Positions 1-7,623 of a stretch of DNA of 15,208 nt are shown here, in pieces (position 1 is the stretch's first letter; each line of letters starts with the position of its first letter). A program made the position numbers and the translations under genes. Source of the DNA: Alphaproteobacteria bacterium (GTDB lineage Bacteria; Pseudomonadota; Alphaproteobacteria; Rhodobacterales; Rhodobacteraceae); NCBI GenBank assembly GCA_003696705.1, contig RFGD01000037.1, positions 1-15,208 of the forward strand. Direction: 5' to 3'. A model generated the notes under the pieces. That model was not told where the DNA came from. It did not search any database and was given only the letters and a program-made list of their open reading frames with translations.

Positions 1-1121
1 ACGGCGGCGTCGACGAAACAGAGCCCTTTCAGGCCGTCCTCGAGCGTCGGGTGCTGAAGAAGCCCCGGCTCGAGTTCAAGGCCCCGCCGGCGCGCGTCGA
101 TGGCGACCCCGAACTCGAGGTAGAGGTTGGCCCAGGCGTCGGTCAGCGCTTCGGGATGCCCCCTCGGCATGCGCACAAGACGCTCGGCCTCGGGAAGGAT
201 CCCGGCGCCGTGGCCGCGTGACAGCCTCTGGGCCGGGGCGCGGACGGGGCGGAAGTCGAGGAACTCCGGCGTCTCGGCGTTCCAGTCCAGCGAGGCCTGG
301 CTGCCGGCGACGCGGATGCGCAGCCCGCAGTGCGTGCCGGCAAAGGCCTGGCTGACCATCAGGGTGGCGGGCACGTCGCCGGCAAGGCGCATCTGCGCGA
401 AGGCCGTGTCCTCGAGGCTTTTCGGCGCACCCGTGACGTGAAATGCCGCGGAAACGGCGTCGATGTCGCGCCCCGTCACGAAGCGCACAAGGTGCTCGGC
501 ATGGGTTCCGATGTCGGCAAGGGTCAGGCTTGGCCCGTTGACCGCAGGGTCAAGGCGCCAGCGCGTCCGCGCATCGCTGTCGCCGACGTCAATCGCCCAT
601 TCCTGGAAATATTCGACGTGCACTTGCCGGATCTCGCCAAGCATGCCCCGGGCGACCATGGCACGCGCCTGGCGGACCATGGCGTGGGCCGCATAGGGGT
701 AGGTGACGCCGAAGATCACGCCGGCCTTGCGGGCCGCATGGGCAAGGTCCCGGGCATCGTCGAGCGTCGGGGCCAGCGGTTTTTCGCAGATCACGTCAAT
801 GCCGCGTTCCATGAAGGCCCGCGCCACCGGGGCGTGGAGGTTGTTGGGCGTGACGATGGCGACGGCATCCACGCCGTCTTCGCGCGCGGCCTCTGCCCGC
901 GCCATCTCTTGCCAGTCGGCGTAAGAGCGCGAGGGATCGATCTGCCAGGCGGCGGCAAGTTCCGCGGCAAGCTCGGGCCGAGAGCTGAGCGCCCCGGCGA
1001 CCAGGGTCCAGCGCCCCGAAAGCCGCGCGCCGTTGGCATGGACCCGGCCGATAAGCCCGCGGCCGCCGCCGACAAGGCCGAGGCGCAGGGGGCGGGCGGG
1101 GGCCGGAAAGGCGTCGGTCAT
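1..1121 (-). CDS. Gfo/Idh/MocA-family oxidoreductase, C-terminus cut by window edge
   Basis: NAD(P)-dependent oxidoreductase of the Gfo/Idh/MocA family, probably acting on an inositol isomer or inosose; the substrate is inferred only from the neighbours. Reading leftward from ATG 1121-1119, 373 codons are open to the edge. Visible features are a Rossmann glycine-rich turn (GLVGGGRG, residues 15-22), VTPNN before the next helix, the family EKP motif (E113-K114-P115), and a DIGTH motif (D203, H207) at the usual catalytic Asp/His positions. The family is usually 330-390 residues, so only a short C-terminal piece should be missing. An AAGGA ribosome site lies 7 nt before the ATG, and the start is 3 nt after the iolB stop, so it is the seventh gene of the operon. 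It is clearly a paralogue of the oxidoreductase at 8529-9689: both have SYxDWxEM near residue 60 and a RAMVARGxLGxIR block. It resembles IolG much less. The family call is firm and the substrate is unknown. Confidence 0.9.
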   Translation of the reverse strand, partial: MTDAFPAPARPLRLGLVGGGRGLIGRVHANGARLSGRWTLVAGALSSRPELAAELAAAWQIDPSRSYADWQEMARAEAAREDGVDAVAIVTPNNLHAPVARAFMERGIDVICEKPLAPTLDDARDLAHAARKAGVIFGVTYPYAAHAMVRQARAMVARGMLGEIRQVHVEYFQEWAIDVGDSDARTRWRLDPAVNGPSLTLADIGTHAEHLVRFVTGRDIDAVSAAFHVTGAPKSLEDTAFAQMRLAGDVPATLMVSQAFAGTHCGLRIRVAGSQASLDWNAETPEFLDFRPVRAPAQRLSRGHGAGILPEAERLVRMPRGHPEALTDAWANLYLEFGVAIDARRRGLELEPGLLQHPTLEDGLKGLCFVDAA

Positions 1122-1124
1122 CGG

Positions 1125-1937
1125 TCAGTCCTTCTGGTCGCGCCGGAAGATCCAGTCATGGGCGGGGTCGTTCTGAAACCGCCATTTGCGCAGCGGTCCG
1201 GCCATCACGTTGAGATAATAGGATTCGTAGCCATAGGGCACGCCGACGGGATGGTGGCCGCGCGGGACCAGGACGACGTCGCCGTCGGCGAAGGCCATGG
1301 TCTCGTCCAGGGTGCCGTCCTCGGTATAGACGCGCTGGAAGCCGAAGCCCTGGGGCGGGTTCAGCCGGTGGTAATAGGTCTCTTCCAGAAGTGTGATGTT
1401 CGGGAAATCCGCTTCGTCGTGGCGGTGCGGCGGATAGGAAGACCAGTTGCCGTCGGGGGTGAAGACCTCGGTCACAAGAAGGCTGCCGGCGACGTCGCGG
1501 TCTTCCATGGCGATATTGTGGATGAAACGGGTGTTGGCGCCCTTGCCCCGTGTCACGGTCTCGATGCCGTCGGGACCAAGAAGGCGGGGTGGGTAGGTGC
1601 CGCGCCCGGGCCCGGTGCAGACGGCGAGCGCAAGCGGTGTCGTCGCCCGGGCGATCCAGGACGTGCCCGGCGGAACATAGATCGCGCTTGGCGGCGTGCG
1701 CTCGAAGACATCCATGCGCCCGCCGACTTCGCCGAAATCCTCGCCCTCGACCTCGATCCGGGCGCGGCCCTCGACAAGGACCAGCACGGTTTCGCGATCG
1801 TCTTCGCGCGCTGTTGCGTCTTCGCCGGGGGCAAGCCGGTAGAGGGCAAAGCCGACATGGGCCCAGCCGGCGCTTTCGGGGGTGATGTCATGGACCTTGC
1901 CGGTGGTCCCGACGGGGCGGCGCAGAAGCGATGTCAT
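1125..1937 (-). CDS. iolB: 5-deoxy-glucuronate isomerase IolB (canonical copy)
   Basis: Cytosolic isomerase that converts 5-deoxy-D-glucuronate, the IolD product, into 2-deoxy-5-keto-D-gluconate, the IolC substrate. The 270-residue length is normal for IolB. The bicupin metal-site residues are visible: H171 and H173 in YPPHRHD, E186 in LEETYYH, and H229 in GHHPVG. The IolB-typical stretch NPPQGFGFQRVYT (residues 193-205) and the C-terminal LNVMAGP (242-248) are intact. The start ATG 1937-1935 overlaps the iolG stop as ATGA, with GGAGGA 6 nt upstream, so translation is probably coupled to iolG. The stop at 1127-1125 is 3 nt before the next gene. Of the two IolB-family genes in this operon, this one keeps the known IolB sequence features and is the better candidate for the standard pathway step. 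Confidence 0.95.
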   Translation of the reverse strand: MTSLLRRPVGTTGKVHDITPESAGWAHVGFALYRLAPGEDATAREDDRETVLVLVEGRARIEVEGEDFGEVGGRMDVFERTPPSAIYVPPGTSWIARATTPLALAVCTGPGRGTYPPRLLGPDGIETVTRGKGANTRFIHNIAMEDRDVAGSLLVTEVFTPDGNWSSYPPHRHDEADFPNITLLEETYYHRLNPPQGFGFQRVYTEDGTLDETMAFADGDVVLVPRGHHPVGVPYGYESYYLNVMAGPLRKWRFQNDPAHDWIFRRDQKD

Positions 1938-2932
1938 GCCGGATCCTCCAGTTGCACCGGCGCACCGGTCGCCAGAGAGCGCGCGGCCGCGTCGGCCAGC
2001 CGCTGGGCCCGCAGACCGTCCTCGATCCCCGGTGACGGCGGGACGCCGCGCCGCAGGGCGTCCAGGAAATGGGCCATCTCGGCGCGATAGGCGGCCTCGT
2101 ATCGTTCGAGGAAGAAGTGCTCTGTCGGCGCGCGGGTGAACCCGTCCGGGCCCGCCATCTCGACGGTCGTCTCGTGGACGTTGTCGGCGCGCAGCATCCC
2201 GTGCGCGCCGTGGACCTCGATCCGCTGGTCGTAACCATAGGTGGCGCGGCGCGAGTTCGAGATCTGGCAGATCCGCCCCGTGCGGGTCTCGAGCGTCACG
2301 GCGGCGGTATCCACGTCGCCGGCCGCACCGATGGCCGGATCGACCAGGGCCGCGCCGGTGGCAAAGACGCGGACGGGCTCTTCGGCCAGAAGGAAGCGGG
2401 CCATGTCCAGATCGTGAATGGTCATGTCCCGGAAAATCCCCCCGGAACGTTCGATATAGGAAATTGGAGGCGGTGCAGGGTCCCGGGAAAGCAGGGTGAC
2501 AAGTTCGATTTCGCCAATATCCCCGGCGCGCAGCCGACGCTCGAGCGCGGCGAAATTGGGGTCGAAGCGTCGGTTGAATCCGGTCAGGAACGGCACGCCC
2601 GCGGCGGTGACGGCCTTGGCGCAGGCCGCGACGCGGTCGGCCGAGAGATCGACGGGCTTTTCGCAGAATATGGCCTTTCCTGCCCGGGCGGCGGCATGAA
2701 TCAGGTCGAAATGGGTGTCGGTCGGCGTGCAGATGACGACGGCATCGACATCGCCCGACGCGATGACGGCCCCGGCGTCGCGGACCTCGGCGCCGGTCTT
2801 CTCGGCCAGGGCATGCGCCGCCTTGGCCACGGCGTCGGCCACGGCAACGATGCGCACGCCTTCGACCTGCGCCGCCGAGCGCGCATGGACCCGGCCGATG
2901 CGGCCGCAGCCAAGGATGCCGAGCCTCAGCAT
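1934..2932 (-). CDS. iolG: inositol 2-dehydrogenase IolG
   Basis: NAD-dependent oxidation of myo-inositol to 2-keto-myo-inositol (scyllo-inosose), the first catabolic step, in the cytosol. The protein has 332 residues, a normal IolG length. The N-terminus is a Rossmann fold with GxGxxG (GCGRIG, residues 8-13). EKP lies at 91-93 (K92 the likely catalytic lysine), and FRDMTIHDLDMARF supplies D169 and H173 with the same Asp-x3-His spacing as known IolG. The reading frame is open well upstream to 3499, but that is a shadow of the aldolase gene. ATG 2932-2930 is chosen because the product then begins directly with the first Rossmann strand (MLRLGILGCG) and a GGGAG site lies upstream. The gene overlaps the aldolase end by 7 nt and the iolB start by an ATGA. 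Relatives in the family oxidise other sugars or inositol isomers, so a broader specificity is possible. Confidence 0.93.
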   Translation of the reverse strand: MLRLGILGCGRIGRVHARSAAQVEGVRIVAVADAVAKAAHALAEKTGAEVRDAGAVIASGDVDAVVICTPTDTHFDLIHAAARAGKAIFCEKPVDLSADRVAACAKAVTAAGVPFLTGFNRRFDPNFAALERRLRAGDIGEIELVTLLSRDPAPPPISYIERSGGIFRDMTIHDLDMARFLLAEEPVRVFATGAALVDPAIGAAGDVDTAAVTLETRTGRICQISNSRRATYGYDQRIEVHGAHGMLRADNVHETTVEMAGPDGFTRAPTEHFFLERYEAAYRAEMAHFLDALRRGVPPSPGIEDGLRAQRLADAAARSLATGAPVQLEDPA

Positions 2933-3765
2933 GACGTCTCTCCCTTCAGGGTCCTCAGGACGCGGCGCGTGGCCTCGACAAGCGGCGCCTGCGTTTCCTT
3001 CAGGATGGCAATGCGGTCGAAGCGTGTCGGGTCGCGGTTGACGGCCTCGCGCAGGGCCTGTCCGAAGACCATGCGCAATTCGGTGCCGATGTTGAACTTG
3101 CAGATCCTCGAAGTGCGGGCAAGCCGCGCACGCTCCTCGGCCGGCACGCCAGAGCCGCCGTGGATGACCAACGGGACATCGGTGACGGCCTCGATGGCAC
3201 GGATGCGCGCTTCGTCGAGGCCGCCGGTCTGGTCGGTCTGAAGATGCACATTGCCGACGGAAACGGCCATGGCATCGACGCCCGTTTCCGCCGCGAAGCG
3301 CGCGGCTTCGGCCGGGTCCGTGCCGGCCGAGGCCGCCCCGTTTGCATAGCCGACGAAACCGATCTCTCCCTCGCACGAGATACCTGCGGCATGGGCAAGC
3401 TCGGCAACGCGCCGGGTCTCCTCGATGTTCTGATCGAGCGGCTTTCGCGAGCCGTCGTACATGAGCGACGTGAAACCGGCATCCAGCGCGGCCCGGCATT
3501 CGTCAAGGCTGTAGCCATGGTCCAGATGGGCGACGACCGGAACCGATACGCTTTCGGCCAGGTGGCGAAACATGCTGCCAAGGACGGGCAGGGGCGTATG
3601 CTCGCGGCACGAGGGGCCGGCCTGCAGGATGACGGGGCACCCTTCGGCCTCGGCCGCGTCCACGTAGGCGCGCATGTCTTCCCAGCCGAGCGTGACAAGG
3701 CCGGCGACCGCGTAGCCGTCGCGAAGCGCAGGCTCAAGGACGTCCGTTAGCGTGGCGAGTGTCAT
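2926..3765 (-). CDS. iolJ: class II (Zn) aldolase, IolJ-type 6-phospho-5-dehydro-2-deoxy-gluconate aldolase
   Basis: Member of the class II fructose/tagatose-bisphosphate aldolase family. Next to iolC it most likely cleaves 6-phospho-5-dehydro-2-deoxy-D-gluconate into dihydroxyacetone phosphate and malonic semialdehyde. The 279 residues include HLDHG (H80, D82, H83) with the catalytic Asp and a Zn ligand, CEGEIG (E132/E134), SVGNVH (H174), IHGGSG (H202, phosphate loop 203-206), and KFNIGTE (K223, N225). ATG 3765-3763 overlaps the stop of the preceding IolB-like gene as ATGA. An open extension to 4044 is an overlap artefact of that gene. The last 7 nt overlap iolG. The inositol role rests on context; sequence alone cannot exclude a tagatose- or fructose-bisphosphate aldolase. 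Many rhizobia instead carry this activity in a C-terminal domain fused to IolC, whereas here the kinase and aldolase are separate. Confidence 0.88.
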   Translation of the reverse strand: MTLATLTDVLEPALRDGYAVAGLVTLGWEDMRAYVDAAEAEGCPVILQAGPSCREHTPLPVLGSMFRHLAESVSVPVVAHLDHGYSLDECRAALDAGFTSLMYDGSRKPLDQNIEETRRVAELAHAAGISCEGEIGFVGYANGAASAGTDPAEAARFAAETGVDAMAVSVGNVHLQTDQTGGLDEARIRAIEAVTDVPLVIHGGSGVPAEERARLARTSRICKFNIGTELRMVFGQALREAVNRDPTRFDRIAILKETQAPLVEATRRVLRTLKGETSC

Positions 3766-4598
3766 TTGAACTTCGCAATCATGTCCTTGATGCCGGGAAT
3801 GGTTTCGAGCTGATCGGCATGGGTGGGCTGGAAATACTGGATGAGGCCGCGCCGGCTCTGGCCGCCGAGGATCGTGAAGTAATACATCTCGTAGCCCGGC
3901 AGGACGACGCAGGGGTGATAGCCCCGGTCGATCAGGACGGTCGAGCCGTCCATGATGTGATAGGCGTCGCCGGGCTCGTTGTCCTCGCGCTGGAGCATCT
4001 GCAGCCCCGACCCGCGGCTTGGGCGGAAACGGAAATTGTAGCATTCGTCATGGCGCGTCTCGACGGGCGGGCGGTCGGTGTCATGCTTGTGGCTTGGAAA
4101 GCCCGACCAGCCGCCGGTGCCGACGGTGAAAAGCTCGCTGACCAGAAGCCGGCCCACGCGCCCGTTCTCTCGCTGGCCCAGGATGTGCTTGATCTTGCGG
4201 TGGGTCTTCGTGTCGTCCGAGCCGTACTGGACGGGATCGTGCTCGCGCACGTCGAAGGGTTCGAGGACCTTGTCATAGCGCGCGCCCGCCACGAAGACCT
4301 CGGCCGTTTCCGTGGTGCAGACCATCGTCGCCTCGGCGCCCGTCGGGATGTAGGCGCCTTCGGGCTCGCCGTCCCAGACGTCGACACCCCTGTTGCCGAG
4401 GGCGTCGAAGCGCACGCCCTCGACCTCGACGTCCACCGTGCCGGTGGCCGGCACGATGCAGGTTTCGTACCCCGGCACGCGGTAGCGAAACGCCTGGTCC
4501 CGCCTCAGCTTCACGATGTTGAAATAGACAAGCGGCACATGGGGGTCGTCGACGTCGACGATGGGGCAGTTGCGATTGTCATGGGGCGGGATGTGCAT
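3762..4598 (-). CDS. IolB/KduI-family bicupin isomerase, divergent second IolB paralogue
   Basis: A 278-residue bicupin of the IolB (5-deoxy-glucuronate isomerase) family. The presumed metal ligands are kept: H170 and H172 in FPSHKHDTD, E185 in RHDECYNF, and H228 in RGYHPC. The segment around them departs from canonical IolB: the usual ETYYHRxNPPQGFxFQR stretch is replaced by ECYNFRFRPSRGSGLQM. The N-terminal half is also poorly conserved against the iolB product at 1125-1937. A similar fold with a changed pocket suggests an isomerase with a different or wider substrate, for example a 5-deoxy-uronate from another inositol stereoisomer; this is inference. ATG 4598-4596 overlaps the kinase stop as TGATG with GAGGA 6 nt upstream, and its stop overlaps the aldolase start as ATGA, so it is held between the pathway kinase and aldolase. 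The family is certain and the reaction is not. Automatic annotation would probably name it 5-deoxy-glucuronate isomerase. Confidence 0.85.
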   Translation of the reverse strand: MHIPPHDNRNCPIVDVDDPHVPLVYFNIVKLRRDQAFRYRVPGYETCIVPATGTVDVEVEGVRFDALGNRGVDVWDGEPEGAYIPTGAEATMVCTTETAEVFVAGARYDKVLEPFDVREHDPVQYGSDDTKTHRKIKHILGQRENGRVGRLLVSELFTVGTGGWSGFPSHKHDTDRPPVETRHDECYNFRFRPSRGSGLQMLQREDNEPGDAYHIMDGSTVLIDRGYHPCVVLPGYEMYYFTILGGQSRRGLIQYFQPTHADQLETIPGIKDMIAKFK

Positions 4599-5584
4599 CA
4601 GGCGTCCTCGGGTTCTGTCGGGCCGGGATGGGTGGCAAGAAATTCGGCAAGCGTGTCGCTGTCGGGCATGGCCGGGGCGCAGCCGGGGCGGGCGACGACG
4701 ATCGCGGCGCAGGCCGAGCCGCGCAGGACCGCCTCGCGAAGTTCGCGGCCCTGGGCGAGGGATGCCAGAAAGCCCGCCATGAAGCTGTCGCCGGCACCGG
4801 TCGGTTTCAGCGCGGTGACCGGGTAGATGCCGGTGCGAATCGCATGGTCGCCGGCGAAGGTGATGGCGCCCCTCGGCCCCATCTTGTAGACGACGATCGA
4901 CGCGGTCGTTTCCGAAAGCGCCCGTGCGCGGTCGAGCCCGCGGGCCGGATCCCCGGCCATGAAGCCGAACTCCTCGTCATTGCCGACGACGATGTCGGAC
5001 AGGCTGCCGGCCTTGCCGAGGACCTTTTCGGCAACATCCGCGGAGGGCCAGGAATAGGGCCGGTAGTCGATGTCGAAGATGACGGCCAGCCCCGCCTGTC
5101 TTGCCCGCTCGATGGCACGAAAGGCGGCCGTGCGCGACGGCTCGGCGGCAAGGACCGTGCCGGCCACAAGAAGCGCGCCATGGGGGGAAAGGTCGATGGC
5201 CTCGACATCCTCGGGCGTCATCTGGAAATCGGCGGCGTTGTTGCGATAGATGACGCTTTGGTGGTCCTCGACGCGGCTTTCGTAGACGGCAAGCGAGGTG
5301 CGGCACTCCCCGCGCACGCGGCGCACATGCGTCCGGTCGACGCCGTAACGGTCGAGCTGATCCTCGCAATACCACCCGACCGCATCATCCGAGACCGAGG
5401 TCACGAGCGCGGCGCGACAGCCCAGCTTGACAAGACCCGCGGCCGTGTTCGCGGCCGAGCCGCCCATGGCGACCATCATGTGTTCCGCGGCGCGGGTGGG
5501 CGTGCCGGGCGGTTCGGGCGAAAGATCCATGCCCACCCGGCCGACGACCAGGAAATCGCCTCGCAGGATCCCCTCGGGCACCAT
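4598..5584 (-). CDS. iolC: 5-dehydro-2-deoxygluconokinase IolC (PfkB family)
   Basis: ATP-dependent kinase that phosphorylates 2-deoxy-5-keto-D-gluconate to the 6-phosphate in the cytosol. The product has 328 residues, the size of a single-domain IolC such as that of Bacillus, without the C-terminal aldolase-like domain (DUF2090) that many proteobacterial IolC proteins carry. PfkB signatures are present: GGSAANTA (41-48, substrate-side glycine motif) and PTGAGDSFMAGF (261-272) with catalytic base D266. ATG 5584-5582 shares its A with the iolD stop (TGATG), and an AGGG site lies about 7 nt upstream within iolD. A long open extension to 6352 is a shadow of iolD. The nearby separate aldolase gene supplies the next step, which fits a stand-alone kinase. 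Another sugar-acid kinase of the PfkB family is the alternative, but its position next to iolD makes IolC much the likeliest. Confidence 0.93.
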   Translation of the reverse strand: MVPEGILRGDFLVVGRVGMDLSPEPPGTPTRAAEHMMVAMGGSAANTAAGLVKLGCRAALVTSVSDDAVGWYCEDQLDRYGVDRTHVRRVRGECRTSLAVYESRVEDHQSVIYRNNAADFQMTPEDVEAIDLSPHGALLVAGTVLAAEPSRTAAFRAIERARQAGLAVIFDIDYRPYSWPSADVAEKVLGKAGSLSDIVVGNDEEFGFMAGDPARGLDRARALSETTASIVVYKMGPRGAITFAGDHAIRTGIYPVTALKPTGAGDSFMAGFLASLAQGRELREAVLRGSACAAIVVARPGCAPAMPDSDTLAEFLATHPGPTEPEDA

Positions 5585-7449
5585 CAGACACCCTTTCTCT
5601 GTCTGGCGCGCTCGGCCTCGATGCGGGCGTGCGCCTCGCGGACGCGGGGGCTTTCGCTGACCTCGGGCGTGCCGACCTCCCACCAGGCGTGACCGCCCTC
5701 GGTCCAGCCTTCGTAGGGGTCGACCTGCATCACGATGACATAGGTGCGGTCGGCGGCCTTGGCGCGTCGGAAGGCCTCGGCAAGCTCGGCCGGGGTCGAG
5801 ACGGTCTCGGCCAATGCGCCCATCGACCGGGCGTGGGCCTCGAAATCGACCGGAACGGGGTTCGTGACGGTCGGCGTGTCCTTGATGAGCGTCGCGAAAC
5901 TTTCGTTGCCGGTATTGTTCTGAAGCTTGTTGATGACGGCAAATCCGCCGTTGTCGAGAAGAAGGACGATCAGCTTCCGGTCCGTCAGAACGGAAGAATA
6001 GATGTCGGAATTCATGAGAAGATAGGCGCCATCGCCGACGAAGACGATGGTGTCCTTGTCGGGTTCGCGTTCGGCCTGCGCGATGCGGGCGCCCCAGCCG
6101 CCGGCGACCTCGTAGCCCATGCAGGAATAGCCGAACTCGACATCGACCGTGCCGATCCCGAGGGTGCGCCAGTTGGCGGTGATCTCGGCCGGAAGCCCGC
6201 CCGAGGCGGTCACGATCCGGTCGCGCGGATCGCAAAGCGCGTTCACGACGCCGATCGCCTTGGCATAGGAGTTGGGGCCGTTGTCGGGCGCGACGGTGCG
6301 TGCGACCTCTTCGTCCCAGCGGGCGCGCTCGGCCTTCGCCTCGGCCACCCATTCGCCCGGCGCCGCATAGTCGCCAAGGGCTTCGTGCAGGGCCTGAAGC
6401 CCAAGCCTGGCGTCGCCCACGACGGGCGCGGACATGTGCTTGATCGCGTCATGGCGCGCAACGTTGACCCCGATGAGGCGCGCCGACTTGTCGAAGGCGG
6501 TCCATGATCCGGTCGTGAAGTCCTGAAGTCGGGTTCCGACCGCCAGGATGACATCGGCGCGGGCCGCGATCGCGTTCGCCGAGTCCGAGCCGGTGACGCC
6601 GATCGGTCCGATGTTGAGGGGATGCGTGGCCAGAAGGTTCGCCCGACCGGCAATGGTCTCGACCACCGGGATCTGGTGCGCCTCGGCCAGGGCGGTCAGC
6701 TCGTCGACGGCGCGGGAATACTGGACGCCGCCACCGGCTATGATCATCGGGCGTTGCGCGCCGGACAGGAGGGCGGCGGCGTCGGCGACCTCGCGCGGGT
6801 CGGGGGCCTGACGGCGGATGCGGTGCACGCGCGGCGCGAAGAAGGCTTCGGGATAGTCGAAGGCCCACCCCTGCACGTCCTGAGGCAGGCCCAGGAAGGC
6901 CGGCCCGCAGTCGGCCGGGTCCAGCATGGTGGCAATGGCCGCCGGCAGCGACTGGATGACCTGCGCGGGGTGGGTGATCCGGTCCCAGTAGCGCGTCACG
7001 GGGCGGAAGGCATCGTTGACGCCAAGGGTGGGGTCCTGGAAGTTCTCGATCTGCTGAAGGACCGGGTCGGGAAGGCGCGTCTGATAGGTGTCGCCGCACA
7101 GAAGAAGCATCGGCAGCCGGTTGACGTGCGCCAGCGCCGCCGAGGTGACAAGGTTCGACGTGCCCGGTCCGGCGCTGGCGGTGGCGAACATGAACCGTCG
7201 GCGCAGCCACGCCTTGGCGTAGGCGGCGGCGGCAAATCCCATGCCCTGTTCGTTCTGGCCGCGATAGAGGGGCAGCGCATCGCGGGCGGCATGAAGCGCC
7301 TCGCCCAGGCAGGTGACGTTGCCGTGGCCGAAGATCGCGAAGCCGCCGCCGCACAGGCGCAGGCGTTCCCCGTCGATCTCGATGAACTGGTTTGCGAGGT
7401 GGCGGACAATGGCCTGCGCGGTCGTCAGCCGGACCGTCCTTTCCGTCAT
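5584..7449 (-). CDS. iolD: 3D-(3,5/4)-trihydroxycyclohexane-1,2-dione hydrolase IolD (ThDP-dependent)
   Basis: Thiamine-diphosphate enzyme that opens the cyclohexane-dione ring made by the inosose dehydratase to give 5-deoxy-D-glucuronate. It is the step most specific to inositol breakdown. The 621 residues match the family and carry the acetolactate-synthase fold: an N-terminal Pyr domain with catalytic glutamate E67 in RGQNEQGMG, ATASAGPGTSN (89-99), a central domain near 220-360, and a C-terminal PP domain with the ThDP/Mg motif GDG (472-474) and N500 in LLLDNGG. ATG 7449-7447 is preceded by GGGAG with 9 nt spacing. It is the first gene of the leftward operon. The 174-bp gap to the divergent gene holds the palindromic operator at 7540-7555. 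On the minus strand TAGTAT (7536-7531) is a possible -10 element just downstream of that operator, so repression by steric block is plausible. Nothing looks broken. Confidence 0.96.
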   Translation of the reverse strand: MTERTVRLTTAQAIVRHLANQFIEIDGERLRLCGGGFAIFGHGNVTCLGEALHAARDALPLYRGQNEQGMGFAAAAYAKAWLRRRFMFATASAGPGTSNLVTSAALAHVNRLPMLLLCGDTYQTRLPDPVLQQIENFQDPTLGVNDAFRPVTRYWDRITHPAQVIQSLPAAIATMLDPADCGPAFLGLPQDVQGWAFDYPEAFFAPRVHRIRRQAPDPREVADAAALLSGAQRPMIIAGGGVQYSRAVDELTALAEAHQIPVVETIAGRANLLATHPLNIGPIGVTGSDSANAIAARADVILAVGTRLQDFTTGSWTAFDKSARLIGVNVARHDAIKHMSAPVVGDARLGLQALHEALGDYAAPGEWVAEAKAERARWDEEVARTVAPDNGPNSYAKAIGVVNALCDPRDRIVTASGGLPAEITANWRTLGIGTVDVEFGYSCMGYEVAGGWGARIAQAEREPDKDTIVFVGDGAYLLMNSDIYSSVLTDRKLIVLLLDNGGFAVINKLQNNTGNESFATLIKDTPTVTNPVPVDFEAHARSMGALAETVSTPAELAEAFRRAKAADRTYVIVMQVDPYEGWTEGGHAWWEVGTPEVSESPRVREAHARIEAERARQRKGV

Positions 7450-7539
7450 GCGTGATCGCTCCCTGTCCTGAGGGCGCGGGGCCGGCGGCCGCGCCGCTGA
7501 TTTGTCGCTTGCCTGTCGGCGCGCCCGAGGATACTAGTT

Positions 7540-7555
7540 TTGCAACCGGTTGCAA
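7540..7555. promoter_or_regulatory. LacI-family operator in the iolD / IolE-like divergent promoter
   Basis: A perfect 16-bp inverted repeat, TTGCAACCGGTTGCAA, with a CpG at the centre (7547/7548). Known LacI-family proteins bind such even palindromes and insert hinge leucines at the central CpG. It lies 91 nt upstream of iolD and 69 nt upstream of the IolE-like gene. Candidate -10 sequences overlap next to it on both strands (GATACT at 7530-7535 on plus, TAGTAT on minus). The same core recurs at 10859-10880 beside the lacI gene, which makes the local LacI protein the obvious binder. The palindrome is seen directly; the binder is inferred. Confidence 0.85.
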
Positions 7556-7623
7556 TCCGTATTTCGGGGCGGCGGGGACGGGCGGCCCGGCGAAGGCTCG
7601 GGCGGGAACGGAGGCACGCAGGA

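Noticed and set aside
330..2090. Long rightward open frame of 586 codons
   Set aside because: It is the antisense of the oxidoreductase and iolB genes, with no recognisable family, no ribosome site and arginine/glycine/alanine-rich shadow composition. High GC makes such frames common here.
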